Shown here piece after piece: positions 6,807 through 9,752 of a stretch of DNA of 9,752 nucleotides. The notes under the pieces are model-generated. The model had not been told where the DNA came from. It worked only from the letters and a program-made list of their open reading frames with translations, and searched no databases. Positions within the stretch are counted from its first letter, which is position 1. The number at the start of each line of letters is the position of its first letter. The DNA is taken from contig CALMVH010000073.1 in NCBI GenBank assembly GCA_937873165.1, positions 10,591-20,342 on the forward strand. Direction: 5' to 3'. The translations under genes were made by a program, and so were the position numbers. Origin of the DNA: an uncultured Rhodospirillales bacterium. GTDB lineage: Bacteria > Pseudomonadota > Alphaproteobacteria > CALMVH01.

Positions 6807-7431
6807 ACCCTTGGCGTTGTTTTTTCAATGCCGGCGCCAGCCCCGCGTCGACGAGGCCGAACTTCTGGATCACTTCCAGGGCGCGAAACTCGGTTTCGAA
6901 ATTGGTGGAACAGTTGACCTCGAAGCACGGCTGAAGCGGGCGAACCTGCCGCGCCTTGGCAAGATACGCGTCCCAATGATCCAGCTTGTGCTTGTCGCGG
7001 GCTGCGCGGCGGTTTACCAGGCGGCGGTGCATCACCTCGTCGCTCGTGTGGACCCAGACATAGCTGACGCCTACCTTTCGGCCCAGCGCGCGTTCGGAAT
7101 CGTGCTGTAGCTCGATCCGCCAATGCGTGTCGGTCATTTCCCTCAGGAAAGGGGCTGTGACGACGGCGGAAACGCCCAGCGATATGCTTTCGCGCGCGGC
7201 GTTCATCAGGCAATTGTACTCCAGCGGCCTGACCTTATCGAGATACAGCTTCGACTCCCGGTCCGCCGCATCGCTGCCCAGAGCCACCAGCAATTGATCC
7301 ACCATCGGGCCGTTCATCAAATCCTTGTCGTAGAAGGCAAACCCTGTCTTGCGGGCGACTTCCAGGGACAGTTCGGTCTTGCCGGTACCCGCCAGGCCGC
7401 CGACCAGCACAAGATGAACATCGCGGCTCAT
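6793..7431 (-). CDS. P-loop kinase-like ATP-binding protein (AAA_33-type), substrate unknown
   Basis: This 212-residue protein begins with a hydrophobic strand and a Walker A loop, VLVGGLAGTGKTEL (G12, G17, K18, T19). Next comes FAFYDKDLM (D35, D37), where related small-molecule kinases bind the acceptor. A lid-like basic helix, MHRRLVNRRAARDKHKL (134-150), resembles the 'R-x3-R-D-x2-K-L' segment of zeta-toxin/nucleoside-kinase-type P-loop proteins. Length suits a compact single-domain kinase. No experimental function is known to me for this branch, so no substrate is given. Its ATG overlaps the ligase stop by 4 bases (ATGA) and AAGG lies 6 bases upstream, so it is translated with the ligase. 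Its last codons (GFTLT-stop) are written in the palindrome that probably controls merR. It could be an unusual regulator or a metabolite kinase. Confidence 0.8.
   Translation of the reverse strand: MSRDVHLVLVGGLAGTGKTELSLEVARKTGFAFYDKDLMNGPMVDQLLVALGSDAADRESKLYLDKVRPLEYNCLMNAARESISLGVSAVVTAPFLREMTDTHWRIELQHDSERALGRKVGVSYVWVHTSDEVMHRRLVNRRAARDKHKLDHWDAYLAKARQVRPLQPCFEVNCSTNFETEFRALEVIQKFGLVDAGLAPALKKQRQGFTLT
6800..6828 (-). promoter_or_regulatory. Candidate promoter for the merR-thiolase half of the operon
   Basis: On the minus strand, TTGAAA (6823-6828) is a good -35 box. With a 17-base spacer the -10 position falls on TACGTT (6800-6805), inside the palindrome, matching TATAAT at only three positions. 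Transcription would start near 6793 and give a leader of about 25 bases. The overlap with the operator suits regulation by MerR. The weak -10 makes this tentative. Confidence 0.35.
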
Positions 7432-9131
7432 GGGCTGCCTTGCTTTGTTGCCGCTTCCTCGTCAAGGATCGCCTTGCGCGACAACTTGCCGATCAGGGTC
7501 TTCGGCAAGGGGGTGGTTCGGAACTCGATCTGTTTCGGCATCTCGATCGCCGACAGATGCTGCGCAAGGAAGGTCTTCAGCTCGGCCTCCGTCACGGCCT
7601 TGTCGTCCTTCAGCTTGACCCACAGCTTGATCGTCTGCCCCCGGTATCCGTCGGGTACGCCCGCCGCGATGCATTCCTCGACCGCCGGATGCTGGAAGAC
7701 CGCCTCCTCCACGATGCGGGGATAAATCTTGAAGCCGCCCGCGATCACAATGTCCTTCAGGCGGTCGACGATGAACGTGTAGCCGTCCTCGTCCATATAG
7801 CCGACATCGCCCGTATGGAACCGGCCGCCTTCCATGGCGGCGGCGGTTTCCTCCGGCTGGTTCCAGTATCCCGCCATCACCTGCGGGCCCCGGATGCAGA
7901 TCTCGCCTTTTTCGCGCGTCGGCAGCACGGTGGTGCGATCTTCCAGCGACACGATCTCGATCACAGTCTGCGGCACCGGCAGCCCGATGGAACCCGGCTT
8001 CTGCAATCCCGCCACCGGGTTGACCGTGGCGATGGGCGAGGTTTCGGACAAGCCGTAGCCTTCGACCAGATGGCAGCCGGTCACCTTTTCGAACGTTTCC
8101 TTGACCTCGACCGGCAGCGGCGCGCCGCCGGAGATGCACAGCTTGATCGAAGACAGATCGTAGTCCGCCTGATCGGGATGATTGATGATGGCGTTGTAGA
8201 TCGTGGGCACGGCGGGAAAGATCGTGGGCTTGCGGCGGCGGATCGTTTTCAGCACCTGGCCGGTCTCGAACCGCGGCAGGGCGATCAGTTCGGCGCCCAT
8301 GCGCACGCTGAACATCAGCGCCGCCGTCATGGCGAAGACATGAAAGAACGGAATCACCGCCAGGACCCGCTCCTTCCCGGGTTCGCCGGTATGCAGCCAC
8401 AGGCTTGCCTGCTCGGCATTGGCGCAGACATTGGCGTGCGTCAGCATCGCGCCCTTGGGCACGCCGGTGGTTCCGCCCGTGTATTGCAGCAGCGCGACAT
8501 CGGTGGCGGGATCGACCTCCACCGGCTTCAGCCCGTCGGCGGAAGACGTCAGCGCCTCGAAGGTGACGTGCCTTACGCCGGCACGGGCGTGCGCGATATC
8601 CCGTCTTTTCACAACCGGATACATCAGGTTTTTCGGAAACGGCAGGATACCCGCCATGGGGCAGACCACGATTGTTTGCAGCTTGGTCTTGCCCATGCTG
8701 CCGGCGATCTTGTCGTAGAGCGCCTTTACATCCAGCGTCACCATGACGGTGGCGCCGCTGTCGTTCATCTGCGCTGCAACTTCGCGTTCGGTGTACAGCG
8801 GGTTGAAGTTCACCACCATGCCGCCGGCCTTCAGCACGGCGAAAAAGGCGATCAGGTAGTAGGGGGAGTTCGGCAGGACCAGCCCGACACGCGATCCCCG
8901 GGTCACGCCCAGTCGCTGGAACCCCGCCGCGGCGCGATCCACCAGGTCGCCGATCTGCCGGTACTTGTATCGTTTCCCCAGGAAGTCGAAGGCCGGATTG
9001 TCCGGGTACAGCGCGACCGCCGATTCCATCAGGCTGTGCAGCGGAAAGGCAGGCAGCGCGGCGTTGTAATCGACTTTGTGCGGGTAGTGATGCAACCATG
9101 GATACGGTGCATCGGCGGGTACAACAGTCAT
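7428..9131 (-). CDS. fadD: Long-chain fatty acid (or dicarboxylate)-CoA ligase
   Basis: This 567-residue enzyme of the ANL (adenylate-forming) superfamily activates a carboxylic acid with ATP and CoA through an acyl-adenylate. Core motifs are visible: the P-loop-like YTGGTTGVPKGA at 217-228, GYGLSETSP at 358-366, TGD at 440-442, and the hinge DRLKDIVIAGGFKIYP at 456-471. The C-terminal catalytic lysine is K549 in PKTLIGKLSRK. Length matches E. coli FadD (561). The opening PWLHHYPHKVDYNAAL also resembles alphaproteobacterial PimA-type dicarboxylate-CoA ligases, so chain type is uncertain. A longer start at 9143 exists; ATG 9131 is preferred because AGAGG precedes it (4-base gap) and 9143 has no ribosome binding site. 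It is the first gene of the block, coupled by a 4-base overlap to the kinase. The product is probably cytoplasmic or membrane-associated. Confidence 0.93.
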   Translation of the reverse strand: MTVVPADAPYPWLHHYPHKVDYNAALPAFPLHSLMESAVALYPDNPAFDFLGKRYKYRQIGDLVDRAAAGFQRLGVTRGSRVGLVLPNSPYYLIAFFAVLKAGGMVVNFNPLYTEREVAAQMNDSGATVMVTLDVKALYDKIAGSMGKTKLQTIVVCPMAGILPFPKNLMYPVVKRRDIAHARAGVRHVTFEALTSSADGLKPVEVDPATDVALLQYTGGTTGVPKGAMLTHANVCANAEQASLWLHTGEPGKERVLAVIPFFHVFAMTAALMFSVRMGAELIALPRFETGQVLKTIRRRKPTIFPAVPTIYNAIINHPDQADYDLSSIKLCISGGAPLPVEVKETFEKVTGCHLVEGYGLSETSPIATVNPVAGLQKPGSIGLPVPQTVIEIVSLEDRTTVLPTREKGEICIRGPQVMAGYWNQPEETAAAMEGGRFHTGDVGYMDEDGYTFIVDRLKDIVIAGGFKIYPRIVEEAVFQHPAVEECIAAGVPDGYRGQTIKLWVKLKDDKAVTEAELKTFLAQHLSAIEMPKQIEFRTTPLPKTLIGKLSRKAILDEEAATKQGSP

Positions 9132-9296
9132 GTAACCTCTCATGACGGCAGCCGGCCAGCCAGGCCAGGCTTTCCTGTTTCTATTGCCGGCAGTTTACTC
9201 CGAAAGTCCTTAACGCGCGAGGCTACTTTTCACGCAACTGACGACAGGATGCCGGTAATAAAAGAGCAAGAACGCTTTCAAGAATCTAATTGGCAT

Positions 9297-9326
9297 TTGA
9301 GGCGAATTAAGGCATAGGTTTAGTAT
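9297..9326 (+). promoter_or_regulatory. Candidate promoter of the cold-shock gene
   Basis: TTGAGG (9297-9302) and TAGTAT (9321-9326) are separated by 18 bases; each matches the sigma-70 consensus at four of six positions. Transcription would begin near 9333 and give a leader of about 50 bases holding the GC palindrome. The local A+T richness supports a promoter, but the boxes are imperfect. Confidence 0.4.
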
Positions 9327-9345
9327 TAATGCTTGCATGGCATGT

Positions 9346-9359
9346 CCGGCGCGCGCCGG
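9346..9359. repeat. 14-bp GC palindrome in the cold-shock gene leader
   Basis: CCGGCGCGCGCCGG is a perfect palindrome. In RNA it can fold as a 5-bp CCGGC/GCCGG stem with a GCGC tetraloop. It lies 13 bases before the AAGGAA ribosome binding site of the cold-shock gene. No T-run follows, so it is not a simple terminator. It could be a temperature-sensitive leader element or just chance in GC-rich DNA. Confidence 0.5.
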
Positions 9360-9383
9360 CGGGTCGCCAAAAAGGAAACGGTC

Positions 9384-9752
9384 TTGTCACACTACGACGA
9401 CGGCGCTGGAAATACCGGTCAGGAAATCAAGGCCAAGCTTAAATGGTTCAACCCGACCAAGGGGTTCGGTTTCGTATCGCCCCTCGATGGCTCTCCCGAT
9501 GCCTTCCTGCACGTTTCCGTCCTGCATCGCGCCGGATTGCAGCAAATCAACGACCAGGCGGAGCTTCTGTGCGAGATCGGGCGGGGTCCGAAAGGGCCGC
9601 AGGTCATGAACATCGTCGAAATCCTGTCGGAAGGCGTTCCGGCATCGGCAGCTGCGCCAGCCCCCCGCCCGCGCGGTGACCACGATGGCGGGTCGTACGG
9701 CGGTTCCTATGGGGGCGGCTCATCCCGCGGCGGCGCGCAAGGGGGTGGCTCC
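9384..9752 (+). CDS. Cold-shock domain protein, 3'-truncated by the window edge
   Basis: This frame starts at TTG 9384 and is still open at the last base, giving 123 residues so far. The start is set by AAGGAA (9372-9377) 6 bases upstream and by the position of the domain. The cold-shock domain spans about residues 14-82, with KAKLKWFNPTKGFGFV carrying RNP1 (KGFGFV, 26-31) and DAFLHVSVL carrying RNP2 (39-45), which bind single-stranded RNA or DNA. A linker rich in Ala/Pro (85-96) then leads into a Gly/Ser/Tyr-rich stretch (GGSYGGSYGGGSSRGG, 102-117). The segment GRGPKGPQVMNIVEIL is typical of the first domain of alphaproteobacterial double cold-shock proteins, so a second domain probably follows beyond the window. 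Expected role: RNA chaperone in stress or stationary phase. Transcribed away from the ligase operon, with its own probable promoter. Confidence 0.9.
   Translation, partial: MSHYDDGAGNTGQEIKAKLKWFNPTKGFGFVSPLDGSPDAFLHVSVLHRAGLQQINDQAELLCEIGRGPKGPQVMNIVEILSEGVPASAAAPAPRPRGDHDGGSYGGSYGGGSSRGGAQGGGS

Larger units (their letters stand above)
9132..9383. other. Divergent intergenic regulatory region
   Basis: This 252-base gap separates the leftward ligase operon from the rightward cold-shock gene. Its middle (about 9190-9330) is clearly richer in A+T than the genes. On the minus strand, a TTGAAA near 9280 is followed by TATTAC at a short 15-base spacing, a possible but weak promoter for the ligase operon. 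I found no copy of the ACGT palindrome here and no convincing terminator or small open frame. Confidence 0.5.

Noticed and set aside
7440..9317. 625-residue open frame on the plus strand across the ligase gene
   Set aside because: It is antisense to a ligase with all core motifs, and its Arg/His/Gln/Asp-rich product looks like a shadow.
9443..9679. 78-residue plus-strand frame inside the cold-shock gene
   Set aside because: The frame from TTG 9384 gives a textbook cold-shock domain with both RNP motifs; this one is an out-of-frame shadow.

Overview
This is a high-GC window whose gene families and coding style fit an alphaproteobacterium. The lineage call is inference from the genes: a FadA-like thiolase paired with a dehydrogenase-first multifunctional protein, a LiuR-like MerR regulator, and a cold-shock protein of the alphaproteobacterial double-domain type. 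No rRNA, tRNA, insertion sequence or CRISPR array is visible.

Layout. The left part reads on the plus strand: an unrecognised open reading frame (24-872) overlaps an UMF1-type major facilitator transporter (853-2118). A small hypothetical frame (2195-2434) with a clear ribosome binding site follows. The centre (2311-9131) is a minus-strand block of six genes, read right to left: acyl-CoA ligase, P-loop kinase-like ATPase, MerR regulator, thiolase, 3-hydroxyacyl-CoA dehydrogenase/enoyl-CoA hydratase, Nudix hydrolase. Four of the five junctions overlap by 1 or 4 bases, so the genes are probably translationally coupled. The one real gap, between the kinase and merR, carries a perfect 14-bp palindrome (TTACGTTAACGTAA) that looks like the regulator's operator. 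The right edge (9384 onward, plus strand) is the start of a cold-shock domain protein with a TTG start and a Gly-rich tail, cut off by the window end. Bases 9132-9383 form a divergent regulatory region between the ligase operon and this gene.

How the genes work together. The ligase activates a fatty or dicarboxylic acid to its CoA thioester. The multifunctional protein hydrates and oxidises the enoyl-CoA, and the thiolase cleaves off acetyl-CoA. All catalytic residues expected for these steps are present. No acyl-CoA dehydrogenase is in the window, so the first oxidation must be supplied from elsewhere. The MerR protein most likely controls the thiolase half of the block, and possibly the whole block. 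The kinase-like protein and the Nudix hydrolase are the unexplained members.

I see no clear evidence of a wholly new system. The most interesting points are the uncharacterised P-loop kinase coupled to the ligase, the operator written into that kinase's last codons, and the two RNA-structure candidates ahead of the small frame and the cold-shock gene.
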